Below, in pieces: positions 7,098-14,181 of a stretch of 16,328 nucleotides of DNA. Positions within the stretch are counted from its first letter, which is position 1, and each line of letters opens with the position of its first letter. The translations under genes were made by a program, and so were the position numbers. The notes under the pieces are model-generated. The model made no database searches. It worked only from the letters and a program-made list of their open reading frames with translations, and was not told the DNA's origin. The stretch spans positions 1 to 16,328 of the forward strand of contig CANBPJ010000033.1 of the NCBI GenBank assembly GCA_947371415.1, written 5' to 3'. The DNA is from Burkholderiaceae bacterium (lineage in GTDB: Bacteria > Pseudomonadota > Gammaproteobacteria > Burkholderiales > Burkholderiaceae).

Positions 7098-9632
7098 ATG
7101 AGTCATTATCGCCGTCGCGCCGGCCTTTGCGCCCCTCTTTTTTTAGCTGTCACCCTGCGAGTATTGATGGGGGTTGCATTGTCGCAATTTGCCCTCCCAA
7201 GCCTTGCCCAAGCACCCGCACCTTTACCTCCTTCAGCGCAGTCTTTGGGCAGCTCTGCTAATTCCGTTTTGATCCCTGATCGTGGCGATGTCACTGTCCT
7301 AAAACTAGATGATCAATTGCGAGTTGGAAAACCTATTGAAGATGGTAAAGCATTGACCTTCACATCGAGCGATTCGATTGATGGAATTGTTGACCGGGAA
7401 ATGCGTTTAAAGGGGCGGGCACAAATTCGTCGTAATGGCGCCGTCATCAAAGCGGATGAAATTAAATACGATCCCGATTCAGATGTAGCGGATTTATCTG
7501 GCAATACTGAATTCTCAAAAGGGAATGCTAGCTTTAAGGGGCCTAAGGCGCGCCTTCGAGTGGATGCGCGTGAAGGTGAAATGGAGGCGCCGAATTATGA
7601 GCTGCGCGATAACCGCGCTAGTGGCAGTGCAAAAAAATTAACCATCGAAACCTCTGATGTATTTGTATTTGATAAGGCTACTTACACAACTTGTACCCCA
7701 GAAAATCTCGATTGGTATTTCACGGCCAGTACGCTTGAGATTGATAACGAACAAAAGGAAATGGTCGGTACGCACGGCGTCATGCGATTCTACGATGTGC
7801 CCATTGCTTATGTGCCTTATTTCACAGCCCCAACCGCCAATCAACGCCGCTCCGGAATACTGGCGCCAGTGGCTGGCTATAACTCCAACAACGGTATTGA
7901 TATCACGCAGCCGTATTACGTCAACATCGCTCCAAACCGTGATTTGCTGTTGATACCGCGAGTCATGGGGCAGCGCGGCGTTCAGTTGGGAGCTAAATAC
8001 CAATTCTTGGATCAGCAATATGCTGGTAGTTTAGGTGGTGACTATCTCCCCTATGACCGCAAGACTGGGACTGACCGCTGGCGCTATGACTGGCAACAGA
8101 GGCAGAACTTTAGTGGTGATTTGTTGGGAATGGGCGGCATCCCAATTGCCGGCGCATGGACAGGCTATGCCAATGTGGCTCGAGTTTCGGATAACTTATA
8201 CCCAACTGATTTTTCACAAAGTATTGCTAGCGCAGTGACTAGCCAGTTTCGCCAAGAAGTTGGTACCACCAAGAATTTGACGGGTAGCTTAAGCAATTGG
8301 ACTGTGGGAGCAAGGGCGATGACTTTTCAGACCTTGCAGCCAGACCCAACGGTGACCGTGCAGTCCCCCTACAATATTTTGCCGAACATTACGGCCGCCT
8401 ATAACAATCGTTTAACCCCAGCGGTGGCCGATACGAGCGGGAAATACATCACCTTGCCATCCGGACCTGCAACGACTTTTTCAACGGATTTCACACGCTT
8501 TGCCTACAACATTGGCGGTAACTTGGCGGCAACTGCGCCGGGCGCCTATAGTCAAGCAGATCGAACAGTAATTAAGGGTGCAATGGCCCTTCCCCAAATT
8601 ACGCCTGGCTACTACATCACGCCGAAGGTGAGTTTTCAGTCAAACACTTACAACGCAACACCTTACAACCCAGTAGGTGCTCCAGCTGCGCAAGGCTTCA
8701 CCATTCCCACATTTAGTTTGGATTCAGGCTTGGCGTTTGAAAGAGAGGCGGCTGAGTTAAAAGGGTTCTTTGGTCGCGATATGTTGCTCACGATGGAGCC
8801 AAGGGCTTTTTATGTTTACACCCCATTTCAAAGTCAAGCTCAAACCCCTTTGTTTGATACAGCCGATGCTGGTTTTGGTGTAACTCAAATTTTTAGCGAA
8901 AACACATTCATTGGTAATGACCGTGTTGCTGATAACAATAAACTGACTGGCGGCTTAACTAGTCGCATGATTGAGGCCAATACCGGTGCAGAACGGGCTA
9001 ACGTCACCCTTGCCCAGCGTCAGGCCTTTACGGGGCAGAAGGTGGGTCTGAACGGCACCATCACTAATCCCACTACATACTCTGATACCTTGGGCTCCGC
9101 TTCAGTGCGCCTGCTTGGTAACTTTAGTGCCGATATGTTCGGTCAGTACAACACCCAGTTGAATCGCTTGGTTCAAACAACAGTGGGAGGAAGTTGGCGC
9201 CCTACACCTGGAAGAAGTTTGAACTTTGGCTATCGTAATGTCTGGACGCCTCCAACCCAAGCATCTGTTCAGAATAACCAGCCTTTTGTCCCTGCTGCTA
9301 CCACTACTGATCAATACAATATTTCAGGCCAATGGCCCTTAACTCGTGAGGTTTCGGTGTTGGGTCGCTGGGGATATGACGCTTTAACCACTAAAACGCT
9401 GAATACACTGGTAGCTCTAGAGTGGATGCGAGACTGCTGGACTTTGCGGGGAGCCTATTCTCAGATGCTCAATACCTCACAAATAACGACTACCCAAGTT
9501 TTATTCCAAATAGAATTTAGGGGGTTTGGTAGCGCTGGTAGCAATCCAGTTGATATCATGAAGTTAAATGTTCCCGGATATATGCCTACTTCTAAGCCTA
9601 TACCACCTTCAATATATGAGAACTATCAATGA
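7098..9632 (+). CDS. lptD: LPS-assembly outer membrane protein LptD
   Basis: Outer-membrane beta-barrel that, plugged by lipoprotein LptE, inserts LPS into the outer leaflet at the end of the Lpt bridge. It has 844 residues. The signal peptide has a basic RRR start, a hydrophobic core and a probable cut after SLAQA (35-39). The periplasmic OstA/LptA-like jelly-roll follows from about 65 to 210, with repeats such as MRLKGRAQIRRNGAVIKAD. GTHGVMRFYDVPIAYVPYF (about 225-243) and the following RRSGILAP mark the start of the barrel domain, and the aromatic strand FQIEFRGFG near the C-terminus is a plausible barrel-assembly signal. The mature protein has only two cysteines, C199 (YTTCTP) and C780 (RDCW). 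They probably correspond to one of the two inter-domain disulfides of E. coli LptD. It heads the lptD-surA-pdxA-rsmA run and overlaps surA by 4 bases. Confidence 0.95.
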   Translation: MSHYRRRAGLCAPLFLAVTLRVLMGVALSQFALPSLAQAPAPLPPSAQSLGSSANSVLIPDRGDVTVLKLDDQLRVGKPIEDGKALTFTSSDSIDGIVDREMRLKGRAQIRRNGAVIKADEIKYDPDSDVADLSGNTEFSKGNASFKGPKARLRVDAREGEMEAPNYELRDNRASGSAKKLTIETSDVFVFDKATYTTCTPENLDWYFTASTLEIDNEQKEMVGTHGVMRFYDVPIAYVPYFTAPTANQRRSGILAPVAGYNSNNGIDITQPYYVNIAPNRDLLLIPRVMGQRGVQLGAKYQFLDQQYAGSLGGDYLPYDRKTGTDRWRYDWQQRQNFSGDLLGMGGIPIAGAWTGYANVARVSDNLYPTDFSQSIASAVTSQFRQEVGTTKNLTGSLSNWTVGARAMTFQTLQPDPTVTVQSPYNILPNITAAYNNRLTPAVADTSGKYITLPSGPATTFSTDFTRFAYNIGGNLAATAPGAYSQADRTVIKGAMALPQITPGYYITPKVSFQSNTYNATPYNPVGAPAAQGFTIPTFSLDSGLAFEREAAELKGFFGRDMLLTMEPRAFYVYTPFQSQAQTPLFDTADAGFGVTQIFSENTFIGNDRVADNNKLTGGLTSRMIEANTGAERANVTLAQRQAFTGQKVGLNGTITNPTTYSDTLGSASVRLLGNFSADMFGQYNTQLNRLVQTTVGGSWRPTPGRSLNFGYRNVWTPPTQASVQNNQPFVPAATTTDQYNISGQWPLTREVSVLGRWGYDALTTKTLNTLVALEWMRDCWTLRGAYSQMLNTSQITTTQVLFQIEFRGFGSAGSNPVDIMKLNVPGYMPTSKPIPPSIYENYQ

Positions 9633-11077
9633 TGCGTAGGAATCGATTTAACCAAGCTTTTGCAGCCACGATGTTGGCTAGCGCTGCTTTGCTGTCTCAA
9701 TTCACTTTTGCGCAAGATAGTTCCAAGACTTCAGCAGATAGCAAAATTCGTAATATTGATGGTGTCGCGGCAGTAGTGAATACTGGCTACGTAACACGCA
9801 AAGAGATTGATGATCGCATTGCATCACTTCAAAAGCAGGGGGCTAAATTGCCTGATGCTTCAGCTTTACGTAAGACAGTGCTTGAGCGCCTCATCCTTGA
9901 AAAGATTCAAATCCAGAATGCCGAGCAAGAAGGCGTCACCTTAAGTAATAAGGAGCTCGACAAAATCATCGGTGATATTGCCGCTAAAAATAAATTAACT
10001 ATTGCTGAACTGAAGGTCAAAATAGTAGCGACTGGCAGCACTTATGAGCGCTATCGGGAGATGTTGCGAGATGATGTGATCATTGGTCGTTATCGCGAGC
10101 GCGAGGTTGAAGGCAAGATCAAAATTTCTGATGCAGAAATTGATAACTTCATTACAGATCGAAATCGTGCTGTAGCTGGTGGAGGCGCTGCGCGCTCAAC
10201 TCCAGCTGCTAAAGGTGAGCCAGAAGAAATCGATGTTGCACAGATTTTTATCCCTGCTGATGCAACTGCAGGAGCTGGAGCTCAAGCTGAGGCAAAGAAA
10301 AAAGCAGAATCACTTTTACGTGAAGCGCGTGGCGATGTGGATTTCTTGCAACTGGGTGTAATGGCTGCAAAAGATAATCCGAAGATTAAGTTTCAGGAGC
10401 TGGGCTATCGCACTCCAGAACGCTTGCCGCAATTATTTTATGAGGCTGTTAGAAACACTGGTGGTGGGCAGGTTGCCAATGCGGTTGTGAAGAGCCCCGC
10501 TGGCTATCATGTCTTAAAGGTTCTAGATCGCCGCGCAATAGTGGCGGGCGCCCCTGAGGTGCAACAGTCTGCTGCAACAGAGAGTACTCCCTCTACTCCC
10601 CAAAATATTATGGTGACACAGACTTTGTCTCGTCATATCTTGCTGCGTAGCAGGGCTGGACTGGCTGATCAGGATGCTGAAAGACGCTTGGCAGGCTATC
10701 GTGATCAGGTTCGTGCAAAAACAGCTGATTTTGGTGAGTTGGCTAAAAAATATTCAGAGGATGGATCTGCCGCAAATGGGGGAAATCTTGGTTGGATGGG
10801 TCCCGGTGATTTGGTCCCGGAATTTGATCAAGCCATGAATCGCTTGCAAATTGGTGAGGTAAGCAACCCAGTGAAGACTGAGTTCGGTTGGCATTTAATT
10901 CAGGTACTCGAGCGTCGTGAAGCGCAATTGACTGTGGAAAAACAACGTCAATTTGCTCGCGCAGCAATCCGTGAGCGTAAGTTTGAGCAAGCCTATCAAG
11001 ATTGGTTGCGTGAATTACGCGATACCGCTACGGTCAAGATCATTAACGCAGATGATCCAGCAGCCAGCCCTCGTTAA
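9629..11077 (+). CDS. surA: Periplasmic chaperone and peptidyl-prolyl isomerase SurA
   Basis: Escorts unfolded outer-membrane proteins, LptD among them, across the periplasm to the BAM machine. It has 482 residues. The signal peptide has a basic MMRRNR start, a hydrophobic core and a probable cut after TFAQ or nearby (about 29). The N-terminal chaperone domain follows (about 43-160; NTGYVTRKEIDDRI). The first parvulin domain (about 200-302) is divergent: SHIL is replaced by AQIF and the glycine-rich signature is lost, so it is probably not catalytic. A Pro/Ala/Thr-rich linker leads to a canonical second parvulin domain (about 330-430), with SRHILLR, YSEDGSAANGGNLGWM, EFD and FGWHLIQV. The C-terminal helix follows. 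The start overlaps lptD as ATGA (a second ATG sits three bases on), so translation is probably coupled. Confidence 0.95.
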   Translation: MMRRNRFNQAFAATMLASAALLSQFTFAQDSSKTSADSKIRNIDGVAAVVNTGYVTRKEIDDRIASLQKQGAKLPDASALRKTVLERLILEKIQIQNAEQEGVTLSNKELDKIIGDIAAKNKLTIAELKVKIVATGSTYERYREMLRDDVIIGRYREREVEGKIKISDAEIDNFITDRNRAVAGGGAARSTPAAKGEPEEIDVAQIFIPADATAGAGAQAEAKKKAESLLREARGDVDFLQLGVMAAKDNPKIKFQELGYRTPERLPQLFYEAVRNTGGGQVANAVVKSPAGYHVLKVLDRRAIVAGAPEVQQSAATESTPSTPQNIMVTQTLSRHILLRSRAGLADQDAERRLAGYRDQVRAKTADFGELAKKYSEDGSAANGGNLGWMGPGDLVPEFDQAMNRLQIGEVSNPVKTEFGWHLIQVLERREAQLTVEKQRQFARAAIRERKFEQAYQDWLRELRDTATVKIINADDPAASPR

Positions 11078-12071
11078 TCTCGTCATTAGCTCTGGCGAGC
11101 CTGCAGGGGTTGGTCCAGAGGTTTCCCTTGCAGCTGCACTGGCATTCTTGCAAGAGCAGCCTGCGGCGACTATTACTCTGCTGGGTGATGCAAGCCTATT
11201 TCCAATATCTGACATGTCTGAGGAGTTGTTGACTCGGTTGAAGGTCGAGACAATTCCCCTTTCTGCGCCAGTGATTCCAGGGCGATTGAATTCAGCCAAT
11301 GCTCAATATGTTCTTGATATCCTAGATGTTGCAGTCAAGGGATGTCTTGATGGGCGCTTTGATGCCATGGTGACTGCGCCAATACAAAAGAGCGTCATCA
11401 ATGATGGGGCGGCCTCAAACGATGCGCTATTTACCGGGCATACCGAATATCTAGCTAAGCTTTGCAATCAAGCTCACGTTGTCATGATGTTGTGTGCGAC
11501 TTTGCCGGCGGGCTTTTTAGGTCTCCAGAAAAAGCGCGATCTTCGAGTAGCCCTAGCAACAACACATCTCCCATTACGGGATGTGCCGTCTGCATTGAAC
11601 CGTGAGCATGTTCTAGAAACCATCCGCATTGTTGAGGCGGACTTGCGTACAAAATTTGCTATCACTAAGCCTGTGATTCGTGTTGCTGGTCTCAATCCGC
11701 ACGCGGGTGAATCAGGCTACCTCGGGCGGGAAGAAATTGATGTGATTGCTCCGGCTATCGAGACGGCTAAGAATCTCGGTATTCAAGTGAGTGGACCCTA
11801 TCCAGGGGATACGATGTTTGATGCTGGCTGCTTAGAGACTGTAGATGCATTTATTGCGATGTATCACGATCAAGGCTTAGCGCCATTCAAGTTTGTCAGC
11901 TTTGGTGGTGGCGTGAATGTCACTTTAGGTTTGCCGATTATTCGTACCTCAGTGGATCATGGCACTGCGCTAGATATCGCTGGCAAAGGTATTGCAGATT
12001 CCGGCAGCATGTTTGAAGCCTTAAGTTTGGCTTATCAATTAGCGGTAAATTCTCAGAATGTAAATACATGA
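11052..12071 (+). CDS. pdxA: 4-hydroxythreonine-4-phosphate dehydrogenase PdxA
   Basis: NAD-dependent enzyme of the DXP-dependent pyridoxal 5'-phosphate pathway; it oxidises 4-phosphohydroxy-L-threonine. It has 339 residues from the ATG at 11052, opening MIQQPALVNL and leading into SSGEPAGVGPE. This start overlaps surA by 26 bases; an ATG at 10953 would force a 125-base overlap and a non-family extension. The metal-binding histidines are H172 (TTHLPLRDVP), H217 (LNPHAGE) and H272 (YHDQGLAPFK), and substrate contacts include GHTEYLAK (129-136) and the C-terminal RTSVDHGTALDIAG (298-311). About 12 extra residues (roughly 148-163, CATLPAGFLGLQKKRD) sit before DLRVALATTH compared with my memory of E. 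coli PdxA. The order lptD-surA-pdxA-rsmA is as in E. coli. Confidence 0.96.
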   Translation: MIQQPALVNLVISSGEPAGVGPEVSLAAALAFLQEQPAATITLLGDASLFPISDMSEELLTRLKVETIPLSAPVIPGRLNSANAQYVLDILDVAVKGCLDGRFDAMVTAPIQKSVINDGAASNDALFTGHTEYLAKLCNQAHVVMMLCATLPAGFLGLQKKRDLRVALATTHLPLRDVPSALNREHVLETIRIVEADLRTKFAITKPVIRVAGLNPHAGESGYLGREEIDVIAPAIETAKNLGIQVSGPYPGDTMFDAGCLETVDAFIAMYHDQGLAPFKFVSFGGGVNVTLGLPIIRTSVDHGTALDIAGKGIADSGSMFEALSLAYQLAVNSQNVNT

Positions 12072-12847
12072 TGCATCGTGCTCGTAAGCGATTTGGCCAA
12101 AACTTTTTGCAGGACTCGGGAGTCATCTACGCCATAGTCGCCGCGATCAATCCTAGTGAAAATATGCATGTGATTGAAATCGGCCCAGGCCTTGGTGCGC
12201 TCACTAGACCCTTGCTGAGCAATCTTGACCAATTAGATCTTCTCGAGATTGATCGAGATTTAGTTGCTTATTGGAATCAAGAAAATCTTAAGGGGCTGAA
12301 TGTCATCGAGGGAGATGCACTCAAGTTTGATTTTCTGGAGTGGGCAACAGCACGACCGGACAATGGTGGTTTATGTAAGGTTGTAGGTAACCTGCCTTAC
12401 AACATCTCCTCACCATTACTCTTTCATCTAGTTTCTGCCGCGCACGTGATTGATGAACAAGTATTTATGTTGCAGGCTGAAGTAGTAGAGCGGATGGTTT
12501 CTAAGGCTGGTGGTTCTGAGTTCAGCAGGCTTTCGGTCATGCTGCAAGCTCGCTATGACATGGAGCTCGTACTCGAGGTTCCGCCGGAGGCATTCGATCC
12601 ACAGCCTAAAGTGAACTCAGCAGTAGTTCGCATGATTCCCCGGCAAGATTTCAGCCTAAGTGATGCTCAGTGGCATACCTTGGAAAAATTGGTAGCGGCC
12701 GCTTTCTCTCAGAGAAGAAAGATGTTGCGCACTAACTTATCGGCTTTCGCCGATAGGCTGGCTTTATCGGAGTCTGAATTAAAAGCGCGCGCTCAAGATA
12801 TTCCAGTAGAGCGCTATATTGAATGGGCCAAGATCTTGGCCGCTTAA
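12068..12847 (+). CDS. rsmA: 16S rRNA dimethyladenosine transferase RsmA (KsgA)
   Basis: S-adenosylmethionine-dependent enzyme that dimethylates two adjacent adenosines in the 3' hairpin of 16S rRNA during late 30S assembly. It has 259 residues, close to the family norm. It opens with KRFGQNFLQD (7-16). SAM motif I is IEIGPGLGALT (36-46), with acidic ribose contact EID (60-62) and base contact GDA (82-84). Motif IV, the catalytic NLPYNISSPLL, is at 108-118. The C-terminal domain has FDPQPKVNSAVV (176-187) and FSQRRKMLRTNL (213-224). The start overlaps pdxA as ATGATG (stop TGA at 12069-12071); either ATG may be used. It is the last gene of the rightward run; apaG-apaH, which follow in E. coli, are absent. 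A 16-base palindrome covers its final codons. Confidence 0.97.
   Translation: MMHRARKRFGQNFLQDSGVIYAIVAAINPSENMHVIEIGPGLGALTRPLLSNLDQLDLLEIDRDLVAYWNQENLKGLNVIEGDALKFDFLEWATARPDNGGLCKVVGNLPYNISSPLLFHLVSAAHVIDEQVFMLQAEVVERMVSKAGGSEFSRLSVMLQARYDMELVLEVPPEAFDPQPKVNSAVVRMIPRQDFSLSDAQWHTLEKLVAAAFSQRRKMLRTNLSAFADRLALSESELKARAQDIPVERYIEWAKILAA
12826..12841. terminator. 16-base perfect palindrome at the rsmA / plsC convergent junction; candidate weak bidirectional terminator
   Basis: GGCCAAGATCTTGGCC is a perfect inverted repeat that can form a six-base G+C-rich stem with a GATC loop. On the plus strand it lies inside the last rsmA codons and is followed by GCTTAAATTT, not a proper T-run. On the minus strand it lies 25 bases past the plsC stop and is also not followed by a T-run. 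Position suits a terminator for both converging units, but the lack of T-runs makes intrinsic termination doubtful. Nothing better is visible in the 19-base gap. Confidence 0.3.
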
Positions 12848-12866
12848 ATTTACAAATCGATATCGG

Positions 12867-13601
12867 CTACTGATATGCAGCTGGATCTATCACTCGCATT
12901 TCAGCTTCAATCCACTTTTCTACTTCTTGATGAAGTTGACCGCCAGTTTTGCCAGCAGAGGCTATGGCAGGGCCAATTGAGAAAATGACTGTTCCTGGTT
13001 GCTTTAGAAAGCTATTCTTTGGCCAGCAGCGACCCGCATTGTGGGCAATCGGAATCACCAGTGCTTCAGTAGCACTCGCAAGCCTGGCGCCGCCTTTGCT
13101 ATAAGGTTTATGCGATCCAGTAGGTGTTCTAGTGCCCTCTGGGAACAATAAAATCCATTTACCTTCGCTTAAACGCTTTTTCCCTTGGCTAACAACAGAC
13201 AGGGCCGCAGTTTCTTTGCTATTACGATTGATATGAATCATTTTGAGTAAAGCCAGGGCCCAGCCAAAGAATGGGATCCAGAGTAATTCTCTTTTGAAAA
13301 CGAAGCAGACTTGCTTGGGGAGTAAGGCGATATAAAAAATAGTTTCGTAAGCCGATTGATGCTTGCTAAGAACGACAACGGGTTTATCCAAAACCGCCAT
13401 CATGTTTTCCATCCCGCGAATCTCGTAACGAATTCCACAGAGGGGCTGCAATATCCAGATGACCACTTTATTCCAAAGGCCGATAAAGCGATATCGATTC
13501 TCAGGATTAAGGAATGGAAAAACCAATATGCACAGTACTGACCAGATCGGCGTAAAGATGAGGAGAAACAGGGTAAACAGAGCTGAGCGGATAAAAGTCA
13601 T
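12867..13601 (-). CDS. plsC: 1-acyl-sn-glycerol-3-phosphate acyltransferase (PlsC family)
   Basis: Membrane acyltransferase that converts lysophosphatidic acid to phosphatidic acid. It has 244 residues from the ATG at 13601, seven bases after the gmhB stop. An ATG at 13640 would add 13 polar residues and overlap gmhB by 32 bases, so 13601 is preferred. An N-terminal hydrophobic segment (about 4-30) anchors it in the inner membrane. The catalytic motif reads SKHQSAYETIF, that is H81 with four residues then E86, in place of the usual HX4D. Motif II is KRELLWIPFFGWAL (103-116), motif III FPEGTR (153-158) and motif IV VIPIAHNAG (182-190). It is the third gene after glyS and gmhB. An acyltransferase with another acceptor (for example an ornithine lipid type) cannot be excluded. 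Confidence 0.9.
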   Translation of the reverse strand: MTFIRSALFTLFLLIFTPIWSVLCILVFPFLNPENRYRFIGLWNKVVIWILQPLCGIRYEIRGMENMMAVLDKPVVVLSKHQSAYETIFYIALLPKQVCFVFKRELLWIPFFGWALALLKMIHINRNSKETAALSVVSQGKKRLSEGKWILLFPEGTRTPTGSHKPYSKGGARLASATEALVIPIAHNAGRCWPKNSFLKQPGTVIFSIGPAIASAGKTGGQLHQEVEKWIEAEMRVIDPAAYQ

Positions 13602-13608
13602 ATTTGCA

Positions 13609-14181
13609 TTAAACCTGATCTTGTAAGAATGTATTTGCAAATGCCATCAAATCTGCATGAATCTGCGTACCCTCTGGTAAGCCGCCCTTTTCAAGGGTTT
13701 TTCTACCCTTACCTGTTAGCACTAAATGGGGGCTTGCACCAAGAGCGATTCCCGCCTGGAGATCGCGCAAAGAGTCGCCAACGATTGGAACGCCCAACAA
13801 GGGGGTTGTACTCTGATTTTTTTTATAGCGCAGTGCAATTTCTTTCATCATACCTGGCAGGGGCTTGCGGCAATCACAAGCATTAGCATCCGTGTGGGGG
13901 CAGAAAAAAACACTGTCAATATGACCACCTAAGGGCTTGAGTAATTTAGCCATCTTGCTATGCATCGCGTGCAAATCATTGATGTTGAAATACCCGCGAG
14001 CTAAGCCAGATTGATTCGTGGCCACAGCGATTTGGTAGCCTGCTTGATTGAGCAAGGCAATTGCCTCTAGACTCCCAGGCAAGGGAATCCATTCTTCGCT
14101 CGACTTCACATAATCATCTCGATCTTCATTGATCACGCCATCGCGATCAAGGATGATGAGTTTAGAAGAGCTGGTGCTCAT
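13609..14181 (-). CDS. gmhB: D-glycero-beta-D-manno-heptose-1,7-bisphosphate 7-phosphatase GmhB
   Basis: HAD-superfamily phosphatase that removes the C7 phosphate of heptose bisphosphate on the way to ADP-heptose for the LPS inner core. It has 190 residues, normal length. The HAD nucleophile motif is ILDRDGVIN (10-18; D12 nucleophile, D14 acid/base), motif II ATNQSG (54-59), and motif III/IV K106 in CRKP and GDSLRD (135-140). The structural zinc site is visible as CPH (C94, H96) and CDC (C102, C104), typical of GmhB as opposed to histidinol phosphatase. The start overlaps the glyS stop by four bases (ATGA on the minus strand). An eight-A run (complement of 13817-13824) lies within the gene without breaking the frame. 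Link to LptD and SurA in the next cluster is functional, not transcriptional. Confidence 0.93.
   Translation of the reverse strand: MSTSSSKLIILDRDGVINEDRDDYVKSSEEWIPLPGSLEAIALLNQAGYQIAVATNQSGLARGYFNINDLHAMHSKMAKLLKPLGGHIDSVFFCPHTDANACDCRKPLPGMMKEIALRYKKNQSTTPLLGVPIVGDSLRDLQAGIALGASPHLVLTGKGRKTLEKGGLPEGTQIHADLMAFANTFLQDQV

Noticed and set aside
7065..7106. Upstream extension of amgK giving head-to-head overlap with lptD
   Set aside because: The added 14 residues do not look like the family N-terminus; kept only as an alternative start.
7638..8018. 126-codon open frame on the minus strand inside lptD
   Set aside because: It lies wholly antisense to a convincing LptD coding region, has no recognisable domain or ribosome site, and its composition follows the overlapping codons.
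10953..11051. Upstream extension of pdxA
   Set aside because: It would overlap surA by 125 bases and the translated extension does not resemble PdxA; the family start matches the ATG at 11052.
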